Origin: Sphaerotilus microaerophilus
Lineage (GTDB): Bacteria; Pseudomonadota; Gammaproteobacteria; Burkholderiales; Burkholderiaceae_C
Assembly: GCF_023734135.1 (NCBI RefSeq)
Contig: NZ_AP025730.1
Span: 2,046,001-2,110,000 of the forward strand
DNA: 64,000 nt
Reading direction: 5' to 3'
Shown here in pieces: positions 50,986 to 59,225 of this stretch (positions are counted from its first letter, which is position 1; every line of letters begins with the position of its first letter). A program made the position numbers and the translations under genes. The notes beneath the pieces were generated by a model. That model saw only the letters and a list, made by a program, of their open reading frames with translations, did no database searches and was not told the origin of the DNA.

Positions 50986-52164
50986 TCATGGAATGGGTGG
51001 GCTCGCCCCGCCAGCGGGGCCGGCCGCGCGGCGGCGGCCCGGGTGCAGGTGCAGGTCGGCGCGGTGCTGCGGCGTCACCCCGGCAGCAGGCGGCCGGGGC
51101 GAACGCAGCCAGCTGGTGTGGCCCAGGGCGATGTCGCGGCCCAGCCGTGGCTCGGGCACCTGATCGACATGCAGGCACAGCGTGAGGTCCCAGACGAGGT
51201 CGGCGCCAACGTAGCGGTGCACCCAGTCGGCCAGCCGCGCGGCGCGGGCGCCGCCGGGCAGGAAGCTGCGGTAGTCCGCCAGCCCGAGCGGGCCGACGAT
51301 GATGCGGAACTTGAACTGGCGGTCGCGCCGTCTGTGGCCGGCCACCGTGTTGAGACCCAGCCGGGGCGCCGTCCATGTGGGGCTGCCGGAGCGGGCACTG
51401 CCGGAGGGGCGGGCCGCGCTGCGGCTCAGGCCGGGGCGTCCCAGGCGGGTGCGGTCTTCGTCCTCCAGCACCATCCAATGGGCCACGTGCTCGATGATGT
51501 GCACCGGCACACCGAAGGCCTGCGTCAGCAGCGCGCGCAGGCCCTCCGGGTGGCGGCTGCGCCCGGACAGCAGGCCGGTCTGGAACAGCTGGTCGCGCGC
51601 CGGCAGCGCGGCGGGCTGGGCCGCATCCGCGGCGATGGCCTGCCGGTCCAGCCCGATCTGCGCGCCCAGCCAGGCGGCATAGCGGTCCTGCGCCGGGCGG
51701 TCGTTCTGCACCGCGGGCTGGACCTCGGCCCAGGCACGGTAGAACAGCGCCAGCAGGCGGTGCTGCAGCAGGTCCAGGAAGCGGGCGGCGGTGTCATCGG
51801 CGGCGCTGCGCTGGCGCTCGCGCACCCACTCGGTCAGGTGCAGCGGCAGCGGTCCCTGCGGGCCGAGCAGGCCGAAGAAGCGCACGCCCAGGCGAGGGGC
51901 ATGGGGCCGGTCGAGTTCGAGCCTGGCCAGCGGCGCGCTGGCGAAATCCAGCTCGGCGTCCTGGCCCAGCCGCAGCGGCTCGTGGGCCGGGCGGCGCGCC
52001 TGGCCGAAGCGCGGCGAGCCGGCCAGCGCCTCGATGGCGCGCAGCAGCGCGTAGAAGTCGTGCGCCCAGGGCCGCAGGTGCGCGTCGGCCAGCAGGGTGG
52101 CCAGGCGCGGGTCGACCACTGCCGTCGTGGTGGACATCCCGGGCGCAGCGCCGGGCGAGTTCAT
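50986..52164 (-). CDS. tssG: T6SS baseplate protein TssG
   Basis: A 392-residue TssG (VasB/ImpH). Landmarks are WAHDFYALLRAIEALAG followed by SPRFGQARRPAHEPLRLGQD near the N terminus, LGVRFFGLLGPQGPLPLHLT, FLDLLQHRLLALFYRAW, and the C-terminal FKFRIIVGPLGLADYRSFLP. It forms the wedge complex with TssF, TssE and TssK. The ATG at 52164 overlaps the tssF stop; an internal ATG at 52137 would remove nine residues. The same frame is open far upstream inside tssF, but that part is antisense-free read-through without gene features. Confidence 0.92.
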   Translation of the reverse strand: MNSPGAAPGMSTTTAVVDPRLATLLADAHLRPWAHDFYALLRAIEALAGSPRFGQARRPAHEPLRLGQDAELDFASAPLARLELDRPHAPRLGVRFFGLLGPQGPLPLHLTEWVRERQRSAADDTAARFLDLLQHRLLALFYRAWAEVQPAVQNDRPAQDRYAAWLGAQIGLDRQAIAADAAQPAALPARDQLFQTGLLSGRSRHPEGLRALLTQAFGVPVHIIEHVAHWMVLEDEDRTRLGRPGLSRSAARPSGSARSGSPTWTAPRLGLNTVAGHRRRDRQFKFRIIVGPLGLADYRSFLPGGARAARLADWVHRYVGADLVWDLTLCLHVDQVPEPRLGRDIALGHTSWLRSPRPPAAGVTPQHRADLHLHPGRRRAAGPAGGASPPIP

Positions 52165-54215
52165 ACCGCCTCCCGCTGCCCCAGCCGCGGCGGCCAGCGC
52201 ATCAGCTCGCCGCGCTGGGTACTGCGCAGCGTGAGCTGGCTGAAGCTGTTGATCGCCGCATGGCGGGCGAAGAACACCTCCAGCACACTGGCGAAGAGCA
52301 CCGCGCTGCAGCCCTGGAAGGCCAGCTCGTCCAGCTCCAGCGTCAGCGCCAGCCCGGTGCCGAAGGCGAGCGGCCCGGGGTAGGGCAGGCGCCGCACCAC
52401 GCTGCGCACCTCGAGCTTCTGCACGCCCTCGACCATGCGCTGCCAGCCGCCGTCCTCCGGTCCACCGTACAGCGCCAGCATCCGGCGCAGCGCAGCGGCG
52501 TTGGCGAGCGGGTCGGCACCGGTCAGCGAGAGGTGGTTCTGCGTCAGGTGGCTGACCAGCTGCCAGCCGATCTCGCCCAGCGGCTGGCGGCTCACCGGCC
52601 GAGTCGGGCCGCGCAGCACGTCCACGCGCTGCACCGGCCCGGGCGCGTCCAGCCGCCAGGCCGACGCGCCGGCCACACTGGCGGTACTGGCGGTACTGGC
52701 GGCACCGGCACCCGCTCCACCGGCCGCGCCGTTGGCACCCGCCGCACCGCTGCCGCCCTGGGGCAGCAGCACCGGCAGGTCGCGGTTGGTCACCAGCGCC
52801 TGGACGGCCAGCTGGCGCACGTCTTCGCCATAAGGGGCGTGGCGGGCGTCGACCAGCGAGAGGAAGACCTCCGTGCCGACGTAGGCGCTGCGCGGGCCGT
52901 TGCGCCGCTGGCTGGCCGACAGCAGGCGCGGCTCGCGTCGCAGCGTGTAGAAGCCCTGCGCCCCGGCGGGGCCCGGTGCGGCGGCGGCCTCGCCGTCCAT
53001 CGCGGGGCCGGATGACGCGGCGTGCGTGCTGGCGTACAGCGGCTGGAAGTCCTGCAGCGCGTGCCGGCCGGTGCCGAAGCCCTGCACCGACAGCAGGCTG
53101 TGCACCTCGTGGTCCATCGGCCGGGTGCGGTCGGGCACGACGTGGTACTCCCACTCGCCGGGGCCGAGCTGGATGCGATCGAGCCGTTTCGGGAACAGGT
53201 TGATCGCCGGGGTACAAAAAGGCGCGAGGCTCCCGGCGTCCACCAGCGGTTCCAGGGCGGGATCCCCGCGCGAAAACAGGATGACCCACTCCACCTCGCG
53301 CCCCGGCGCCCCCTGCAGCCGCGCGGCCAGGTCGCACAGGTCGAAGAAGAGCAGGCGCTGCGGCAGCGCGGCCACCTCCTGCAGCAGGCGGTAGCCGGAA
53401 AAGGCGCGCAGGCTCACCGGCAGCAGCGCCTCGTCGTTGGCGTGGCCGGCCGGGCGCAGGCTGTCGGGCCCGCGCCAGCGCCGCGGCAGGTCGTCCAGCC
53501 AGGCGCGGCTGCCGTTGGCCGCCGCCGGCGCAGTGGCCCCGGTGCCGCCCTGCGCTGGGGCGTGGATCCAGCTGCCCAGCGTCGCGGTGCTGAGCAGCTC
53601 GTGCAGCCGCCAGGCCACGTCGTCCGGCGCGCTCAGGTACAGGCGCAGCTGGTCCATCGGCAGCTGCGACCATTGCAGGCCGCCACCCAGGCGCACGCGC
53701 AGGCGCAGCCCGCCGCGTGCGCCCTGGGCCTGGGGCAGGCGCGCCAGCGGCAGGTCGGGCGCGTGGGTGAAGTAGCGCACGTCCAGCAGCTCGATCGGCC
53801 AGAGCGTCACGTCCTGAGCGGTGCGGAACTCGCAGCGCGTTTCCTGCCCGCGCAGCAGCTGCGACTGCAGTGCGCTGCCGCGGGGCACGCGGTGGCCGCG
53901 CGTCAGGTTGGGGTCGGCCGGATCGACGTGCAGGCGCGACACCAGCATCGATGGCACGGGCGCGAGGAAGTTCGGGTAGATCGACTCCAACAGGTGGGCG
54001 ATCAGGCGTGGCTGCTCGGCCTCGATCTTGAGCTGGATACGCGCGGTGAGGAAGGCCACCCCTTCGAGCAGCCGCTCGACGTAGGGGTCGGCCACCTCCA
54101 GCGTCTCCATGCCCAGGCGGGCGGCCACCTTCGGGAACTCCGCAGCGAACTCGGCGCCCATCTCGCGCAGGTAGGCCAGCTCCTCGGTGTACAGGCGCAG
54201 CAGGCGGGGGTCCAT
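52161..54215 (-). CDS. tssF: T6SS baseplate protein TssF
   Basis: A 684-residue TssF (VasA/ImpG). The N terminus DPRLLRLYTEELAYLREMGA, then EFAAEFPKVAARLGME followed by DPYVERLLEGVAFLTARIQL, is diagnostic, and the C-terminal VFFARHAAINSFSQLTLRST is the family ending. It is slightly longer than the usual ~590-620 because of Gly/Ala/Ser-rich insertions, notably near residues 500-530. It is coupled to tssG by a 4-base overlap and follows tssE by 25 bases. Confidence 0.95.
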   Translation of the reverse strand: MDPRLLRLYTEELAYLREMGAEFAAEFPKVAARLGMETLEVADPYVERLLEGVAFLTARIQLKIEAEQPRLIAHLLESIYPNFLAPVPSMLVSRLHVDPADPNLTRGHRVPRGSALQSQLLRGQETRCEFRTAQDVTLWPIELLDVRYFTHAPDLPLARLPQAQGARGGLRLRVRLGGGLQWSQLPMDQLRLYLSAPDDVAWRLHELLSTATLGSWIHAPAQGGTGATAPAAANGSRAWLDDLPRRWRGPDSLRPAGHANDEALLPVSLRAFSGYRLLQEVAALPQRLLFFDLCDLAARLQGAPGREVEWVILFSRGDPALEPLVDAGSLAPFCTPAINLFPKRLDRIQLGPGEWEYHVVPDRTRPMDHEVHSLLSVQGFGTGRHALQDFQPLYASTHAASSGPAMDGEAAAAPGPAGAQGFYTLRREPRLLSASQRRNGPRSAYVGTEVFLSLVDARHAPYGEDVRQLAVQALVTNRDLPVLLPQGGSGAAGANGAAGGAGAGAASTASTASVAGASAWRLDAPGPVQRVDVLRGPTRPVSRQPLGEIGWQLVSHLTQNHLSLTGADPLANAAALRRMLALYGGPEDGGWQRMVEGVQKLEVRSVVRRLPYPGPLAFGTGLALTLELDELAFQGCSAVLFASVLEVFFARHAAINSFSQLTLRSTQRGELMRWPPRLGQREAV

Positions 54216-54240
54216 GGGGTAGCGGGGTTGGCGCTGGCCG

Positions 54241-54945
54241 TCAGCGCAGCGAGCCGGCGGCGGCCGCGCCGGAGTCGCGCACGACCACCTGCCCGGCTTC
54301 CAGGTCCACCTGGGTGCGCAGCAGCAGCTCCAGCGGGATCGGCTGGGCCCAGAGCTCGCCGCGGATCTCGAACTCGATCACGTTGTGGGTGTCGAGCACG
54401 CTGGAGAACTCGATGGCGCGCACGCTCAGCGTTGCCGCGATGATGCGCGGCTCGAAGCGCAGGATCGCCTGGCGCATCGCGCGTTCCAGCCAGGGGACGT
54501 CGATGCGCGAGGCCAGCTGGCCCGACAGCGCCGGCAGGCCGTAGTTCAGCACGCTGTCTCCCAGCGCCGGGGTGCGCTGGACCTCGGCGGGCAACAGCGA
54601 CTGCACCGCGTTGAACAGCCAGGCCAGGTCGCGCAGCACCGCCTCGCGCAACTCGGCCTTGGTCATCACGCGGTGGTCGTCGATGCCGACTGGGGCCGCG
54701 GCGGCTGCCGGTGCGGCTGGCGTGGCAGGCGTGATCGGCCCGGTGCCCGGTTCCGCCGCCGCGGCGGCGCCGAGCGGCGGCGCCAAGGGCGGGGTCGGGA
54801 TCACGCTGGCGAGGCGGTCCAGCGCCGCCTGGCCCCAGCGGCTGGGCGCGCGCCACTGGCGCAGGGCGTCCTGCCGGCGAGTGTCGTCGCGCAGGCGATC
54901 GAGCAAGGCCGGCTGCAGGCGTTCGCGGGGCTCGGCGGTGGCCAT
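54241..54945 (-). CDS. tssE: T6SS baseplate gp25-like protein TssE
   Basis: A 234-residue gp25-lysozyme-like wedge component. The conserved block is the second half: LREAVLRDLAWLFNAVQSL, LGDSVLNYGLPALSGQLASR, then AILRFEPRIIAATLSVRA and FEIRGELWAQPIPLELLLRT. A Pro/Ala-rich insertion of about 40 residues (near 50-90) separates it from the N-terminal helix, making it much longer than the typical ~140-170. I chose the ATG at 54945; a GTG lies one codon upstream. Confidence 0.9.
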   Translation of the reverse strand: MATAEPRERLQPALLDRLRDDTRRQDALRQWRAPSRWGQAALDRLASVIPTPPLAPPLGAAAAAEPGTGPITPATPAAPAAAAAPVGIDDHRVMTKAELREAVLRDLAWLFNAVQSLLPAEVQRTPALGDSVLNYGLPALSGQLASRIDVPWLERAMRQAILRFEPRIIAATLSVRAIEFSSVLDTHNVIEFEIRGELWAQPIPLELLLRTQVDLEAGQVVVRDSGAAAAGSLR

Positions 54946-54964
54946 CACATCAGGCGTCTCGCCA

Positions 54965-55804
54965 TCAGCTCGCCGGTGCGTCGAACACGATCTCGCGCAC
55001 CTCGAGCAGGCCGCGCTCGCCCTGGTCGGTGATCAGCAGGCGCTGGCCCAGGCCGGCGTACTGGGCCGAATCTTCCGCACCGTCGGCGCTGGGGCCGGGC
55101 GCGTCGAGCGGCAGCCAGTTGGTGCGCCGGGCCATCAGCAGCGCCTCGTCGTCGGCGCCGAGCTCGGCGGTCTGCACGTAGCGGGTCGGGATCAGTGCGA
55201 CCGATTCGGCGCCGTTGCTGAACGCCAGGTGCGCCGGTGCCCAGACGAGGTCGCGCAGGTCCGCCGGTGGATCGATCGCCACGCGGCGCAGCGTGGCCAG
55301 CGGGATCCAGCAGTAGCGCCCGTTCATCACCACCTCCAGCAGCGGGCCGAGGCGCGAATCGGCGTCGGCCAGCCAGATGAAGGGCGCTCCGTCGAGCTGG
55401 CCGCTGATCGCTGGCGCCGTGTCGAGCGCCTGGGCCCGTGCCTTGGCGGCTGCAGCGCTGCGACCCTCGGCCTGCCACTGCAGGGCCTGGACCAGCTGGG
55501 CCACCCAGCCCGGCGGCGGGCCGAAGACGATCGGCGTGGTGCGCCCGGCGAAGACGGCCTCGCGCACCGCCTCGCACTGCACCGCGTCCCGGTACGTGGC
55601 GACCATCGCGAGCGTGGCGTCATCGAGTTCGGCGCAGACCTGCAGCTGGGCGAGCGCACGCTGCCACTGGCCCAGCACACAAAGCAGCTGGAACAGGAAG
55701 ATGCGCAGCTTCGCGTCGCCCGGGTGGGCGCGTACCTCCTGCTGCAGCGCGGCCAGCGCAGCGCGGGGTCGGCCCTGCCGAATCAGCTCCTGGGCGGCGT
55801 TCAT
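54965..55804 (-). CDS. tagJ: T6SS accessory protein TagJ (ImpE)
   Basis: A 279-residue ImpE/TagJ protein. It has an N-terminal TPR-like half (AAQELIRQGRPRAALAALQQ; RIFLFQLLCVLGQWQRALAQ) and a C-terminal half with WIPLATLRRVAIDPPADLRD and ARRTNWLPLDAPG. TagJ binds TssB/sheath and may help ClpV recruitment in this T6SS type. The ATG at 55804 overlaps the stop of the second hcp gene; tssE starts 19 bases after its stop. Confidence 0.93.
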   Translation of the reverse strand: MNAAQELIRQGRPRAALAALQQEVRAHPGDAKLRIFLFQLLCVLGQWQRALAQLQVCAELDDATLAMVATYRDAVQCEAVREAVFAGRTTPIVFGPPPGWVAQLVQALQWQAEGRSAAAAKARAQALDTAPAISGQLDGAPFIWLADADSRLGPLLEVVMNGRYCWIPLATLRRVAIDPPADLRDLVWAPAHLAFSNGAESVALIPTRYVQTAELGADDEALLMARRTNWLPLDAPGPSADGAEDSAQYAGLGQRLLITDQGERGLLEVREIVFDAPAS

Positions 55805-56280
55805 GTGGGGATCAACTCGTCGGTGAAGGTGAAGGCTGCACCGCGCGAGCCGCTGACCTGCTGCGTGCGGTACTCCACCTCGACCTTGGTGAAGGTGAAG
55901 GTCACCCGCTCCTGGGTGCGGCCCTCGGCATCGGACTCCAGTTCGATGCCCGCCACGCGAGCGCCCTTGAGGGTGATGCTGTAGAAATCCTGCTGGCCCT
56001 CGCCGGCCTTGCGCATCATCAGGCGCGCTTCCTTGACCTCGTCGTTGGTGGCCAGGGCGCTGAGCAGGGCGGTGGAGGCGCTGTCGATCGCCTTGGTGAC
56101 GCACAGGTTGCGGTACGAGCGGCGAGCGGTGCTGACGCCTGCGCCGATGGCCGAGCTGGCACTGGCGCCCCAGCTCCAGCCGATCAGCTGGATCTCGTCG
56201 GCATGGCCGGGCGCGGTGGACTCGCCCTTGACCGCACCGGCGCGGCGCGTCTGGATCTTGAGGTAGGTGTCGGCACTCAT
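55801..56280 (-). CDS. Second Hcp-family protein (Hcp2)
   Basis: A 159-residue Hcp-like protein: DTYLKIQTRRAGAVKGESTA, then IQLIGWSWGASASSA, QQDFYSITLKGARVAGIELE and VTFTFTKVEVEYRTQQ. It is paralogous to the next hcp gene but clearly diverged. It probably forms part of the tube or a special ring, possibly as an effector-specific receptor. It starts 129 bases after the first hcp stop and is overlap-coupled to tagJ. Confidence 0.88.
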   Translation of the reverse strand: MSADTYLKIQTRRAGAVKGESTAPGHADEIQLIGWSWGASASSAIGAGVSTARRSYRNLCVTKAIDSASTALLSALATNDEVKEARLMMRKAGEGQQDFYSITLKGARVAGIELESDAEGRTQERVTFTFTKVEVEYRTQQVSGSRGAAFTFTDELIPT

Positions 56281-56408
56281 GCCCGCCTCCCGGTGGAATG
56301 GACGTCGGGGCTGGCGCAGCCACGCCCGGCCCCGCGCCGATTGCCCGGCGCAGGCGGGTGCAGCGTGCCGGCGCCGCGCGGTCAGCGTGGTCCGCGCGCG
56401 ATGCGCGC

Positions 56409-56885
56409 TCAGCGCGTCTCGGTGGTGGCCAGGTTCCAGCCGAACTTGACCTCGCCACCCAGGCCGCCCTTGTCGTCCTGCGGCTTGTAGGAGAACTCGA
56501 TGTCCTTGTAGCTCATCGACACCGACTCCATGATCTCGCCGCCGCTGGAGCCCGAGGGCTGCACGCTGGTGATGAAGACCTCCTTCATCGAGACTTTGAA
56601 GAAGTCCTTCTGGCCTTCGCCGGACTTGCGCGCCGTCATCACCACGGTCGGGAAGTGCTTGCCCGAGGCGCATTGCTTGGCCAGCACGGGCGAGGCCTTG
56701 TCGTACTTGTGCATGAAGTTGAAGTCCGACGCGCTGCCCTTGCCCATGCCGGAGCCGCCGCCGGCCAGGCCGCTGGCGTTGCTGGCGCCCCAGCTCCAGG
56801 ACAGGACCTCGATCTCACCCTTGTGGTCCTTGTGGGTGGCTTCGCCGGTGACACCGTCGAACTTGATGTGGCAGTCGATCGTCAT
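56409..56885 (-). CDS. hcp: T6SS tube protein Hcp (TssD)
   Basis: A 158-residue Hcp that forms hexameric rings of the expelled tube and carries small effectors. The hallmark stretches are IKFDGVTGEATHKDHKGEIE, VLSWSWGASNASGLAGGGSG, FNFMHKYDKASPVLAKQC and VSMSYKDIEFSYKPQ. The ATG at 56885 has AGGGG 8 bases upstream. The 183-base gap after tssC, with a small GGCCGC-TGG-GCGGCC hairpin (56976-56990), could allow separate or boosted hcp expression. Confidence 0.95.
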   Translation of the reverse strand: MTIDCHIKFDGVTGEATHKDHKGEIEVLSWSWGASNASGLAGGGSGMGKGSASDFNFMHKYDKASPVLAKQCASGKHFPTVVMTARKSGEGQKDFFKVSMKEVFITSVQPSGSSGGEIMESVSMSYKDIEFSYKPQDDKGGLGGEVKFGWNLATTETR

Positions 56886-57068
56886 GATGTACCCCTAATG
56901 AATATGAGCTGAATGGATCGGTGAACGGGTGCGGGTGCTGGGTGGGGACGCGATGTGAAGGCGGCGGATGCGCGAGGCCGCTGGGCGGCCGGTGGTCAGT
57001 GGGCTGACGCTCGTTGCTTGTCGAACTTGGTGGGTGGCCGGGGCTCGTTCGGCTGTGCTCCGGGTGCT

Positions 57069-58571
57069 TCAGGCCTTCTTGAGCGAGGGCAGCTTGGACA
57101 CCAGCCGCAGCGACACCGTCAGTCCTTCGAGCTGGTAGTGCGGGCGCAGGTAGAACTTGGAGCTGTAGTAGCCGGGGTTGCCGGGAATCTCCTCGACCAC
57201 CACCTCGGCGGCGGCCAGCGGTTTCTGCGCCTTGGTGACCTCGGAGGAGTTCGCCGGGTCGCCGTCGACGTAGTTCATGATCCAGGCGTTCAGCCACTTG
57301 GCCATGTCGTCGCGCTCCTTGAAGGAGCCGACCTTGTCGCGCACGATGCACTTCAGGTAGTGCGCGAAGCGGCAGGTGGCGAAGAGATACGGCAGGCGGG
57401 CGGCCAGCGCGGCGTTGGCGGTGGCGTCCGGGTCGTCGTACTCGGCGGGCTTCTGCAGCGACTGGGCACCGATGAAGGCGGCGAAATCGCTGTTCTTGCG
57501 GTGCACCAGGGGCATGAAGCCGTTCTTGGCGAGCTCGGCCTCGCGGCGGTCGCTGATGGCGATCTCGGTGGGGCACTTCATGTCCACGCCGCCGTCGTCG
57601 GTCGGGAAGGTGTGCGTAGGCAGGCCCTCCACCGCGCCGCCCGACTCGATGCCGCGGATGCGCGAGCACCAGCCGTACAGCTTGAACGAGCGGTTGATGT
57701 TGGCCGCCATCGCGTAGGCCGAGTTGGCCCAGGTGTAGTTGGCGTGGGTGCCGCTGTCGGTGACTTCCTCGAAGTTGAAGTCCTCCACCGGGTTGGTCTT
57801 GGCGCCGTAGGGCAGGCGGGCCAGGAAACGCGGCATCGCCAGGCCGATGTAGCGGGCGTCATCCGACTCGCGCAGCGAGCGCCAGGCGGCGTACTCGGGC
57901 GTGGTGAAGATCTTGGTCAGGTCGCGCGGATTGGCCAGCTCCTGCCAGGAGCTCATCTGCATCAGCGAGGGCGAGCCGGCTGCGATGAAGGGCGTGTGCG
58001 AGGCCGCCGAGACCTTGGCCATCTCCCCCAGCCATTCCACGTCGGGCGGGCTGTGGTCGAAGTAGTAGTCGCCCACCAGGCAGCCGAAGGGCTCGCCGCC
58101 GAACTGGCCATACTCCTCCTCGTAGACGCGCTTGAACAACGGGCTCTGGTCCCAGGCGGTGCCCTTGAACTTCTTCAGCGTCTTGCCCACCTCGGCCTTG
58201 GAGATGTTGAAGACGCGGATCTTCAGCATCTCGTCGGTCTCGGTGTTGTTGACCAGGTAGTGCAGGCCGCGCCAGGCGCTTTCGAGCTTCTGGAAGTCGG
58301 CGTGGTGCAGGATGGCATTGACCTGGGCGGACAGCTTGGCGTCGATGGCGGCGATCAGGGCTTCGATCGAGGCCACCACGTCCGAGCTGATCAGCGTGGT
58401 CTGGGCCAGGGCCTGCTGCGCCAGCGTCAGGACGGCCTGCTCGACGGCGGTCTTGGCGTCGTCGGTCTTGAACTTGAAGGCCTGGTCGAGCAGGGCGGAC
58501 AGCTCGTTCTCGCCATAGGTGATGCCCTGCAGCAGCGAGCTTTGCGAGGTGGCCAGGGTGTCGTCAGCCAT
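57069..58571 (-). CDS. tssC: T6SS sheath large subunit TssC (VipB)
   Basis: A 500-residue sheath subunit. Landmarks are FQKLESAWRGLHYLVNNTET near residue 90, FKRVYEEEYGQFGGEPFGCL, GDYYFDHSPPDVEWLGEMAK, and the C-terminal YYSSKFYLRPHYQLEGLTVS. It assembles with TssB into the contractile sheath. GGAGA lies 10 bases before the ATG at 58571. It is 59 bases downstream of tssB. Length is standard. Confidence 0.96.
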   Translation of the reverse strand: MADDTLATSQSSLLQGITYGENELSALLDQAFKFKTDDAKTAVEQAVLTLAQQALAQTTLISSDVVASIEALIAAIDAKLSAQVNAILHHADFQKLESAWRGLHYLVNNTETDEMLKIRVFNISKAEVGKTLKKFKGTAWDQSPLFKRVYEEEYGQFGGEPFGCLVGDYYFDHSPPDVEWLGEMAKVSAASHTPFIAAGSPSLMQMSSWQELANPRDLTKIFTTPEYAAWRSLRESDDARYIGLAMPRFLARLPYGAKTNPVEDFNFEEVTDSGTHANYTWANSAYAMAANINRSFKLYGWCSRIRGIESGGAVEGLPTHTFPTDDGGVDMKCPTEIAISDRREAELAKNGFMPLVHRKNSDFAAFIGAQSLQKPAEYDDPDATANAALAARLPYLFATCRFAHYLKCIVRDKVGSFKERDDMAKWLNAWIMNYVDGDPANSSEVTKAQKPLAAAEVVVEEIPGNPGYYSSKFYLRPHYQLEGLTVSLRLVSKLPSLKKA

Positions 58572-58630
58572 GAGGGGTCTCCGCTGGGATCGGTGGGGTC
58601 GTTCTGTGGGGCGCGTTCACACCGGCGTCT

Positions 58631-59143
58631 TCACTCGGCGGCGGGCTCGGCCGGCTTCGGCGGGACGGCCTTGAGCGATTCGAGCAGCGCCGGGTCCTTG
58701 ATCACCTTGGCCAGCAGCTCCTCGGCGGCAGTCTTGCCGTCCATGTAGTTGATGAGGTTGGCCAGTTGCTTGCGGGCTTCGAGCAGCTGCTTCAGGCCGT
58801 CGACTTTCTCGGCCACGCGGGCGGGCGAGAAGTCGTCCATGTTCTCGAAGGTGATCGCCACCGAGAGGTTGCCCTCGCCGGTCAGCGTGTTGGGCACCTG
58901 GAAGGCCACGCTGGGCTTCATGCTCTTCATGCGCGCATCGAAGTTGTCGACGTCGATGTCGACGAACTTGCGCTCGGCCACCGGCGCCAGCTCGCTGTTG
59001 GATTTGCCCGAGAGGTCCGAGAGCACGCCCATCACGAAGGGCAGCTGCACCTTCTTCTCGGCGCCGTACAACTCGACGTCGTATTCGATCTGCACCCGCG
59101 GGGCGCGGTTGCGGGCGATGAACTTCTGGCTGCTGGTGGCCAT
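58631..59143 (-). CDS. tssB: T6SS sheath small subunit TssB (VipA)
   Basis: A 170-residue protein with the typical SSQKFIARNRAPRVQIEYDV start, LPFVMGVLSDLSGKSNSELA, then KFVDIDVDNFDARMKSMKPS and VAITFENMDDFSPARVAEKV. The C-terminal part is where ClpV engages after contraction. GGAG precedes the ATG at 59143. It lies between tssA and tssC. Confidence 0.96.
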   Translation of the reverse strand: MATSSQKFIARNRAPRVQIEYDVELYGAEKKVQLPFVMGVLSDLSGKSNSELAPVAERKFVDIDVDNFDARMKSMKPSVAFQVPNTLTGEGNLSVAITFENMDDFSPARVAEKVDGLKQLLEARKQLANLINYMDGKTAAEELLAKVIKDPALLESLKAVPPKPAEPAAE

Positions 59144-59225
59144 GGGTGGCTCCGTGGAAGAAGGGGAAGAAGGGGACAGGGATGTTGAGGGGCGGCTTTG
59201 GGGACGGGAGTGACAGGCGGACGGG

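Noticed and set aside
47196..51185. Very long open frame on the + strand (over 1300 codons) opposite tpsB, clpV and tssG
   Set aside because: It is antisense to three clear genes, is rich in His/Arg/Gln/Gly as expected from GC-rich complementary codons, and shows no domain motif.
52165..53673. Upstream part of the TssG frame as a larger protein
   Set aside because: It lies entirely within tssF in another frame and is low-complexity Arg/Ala/Gly; TssG homology begins only after the ATG at 52164.
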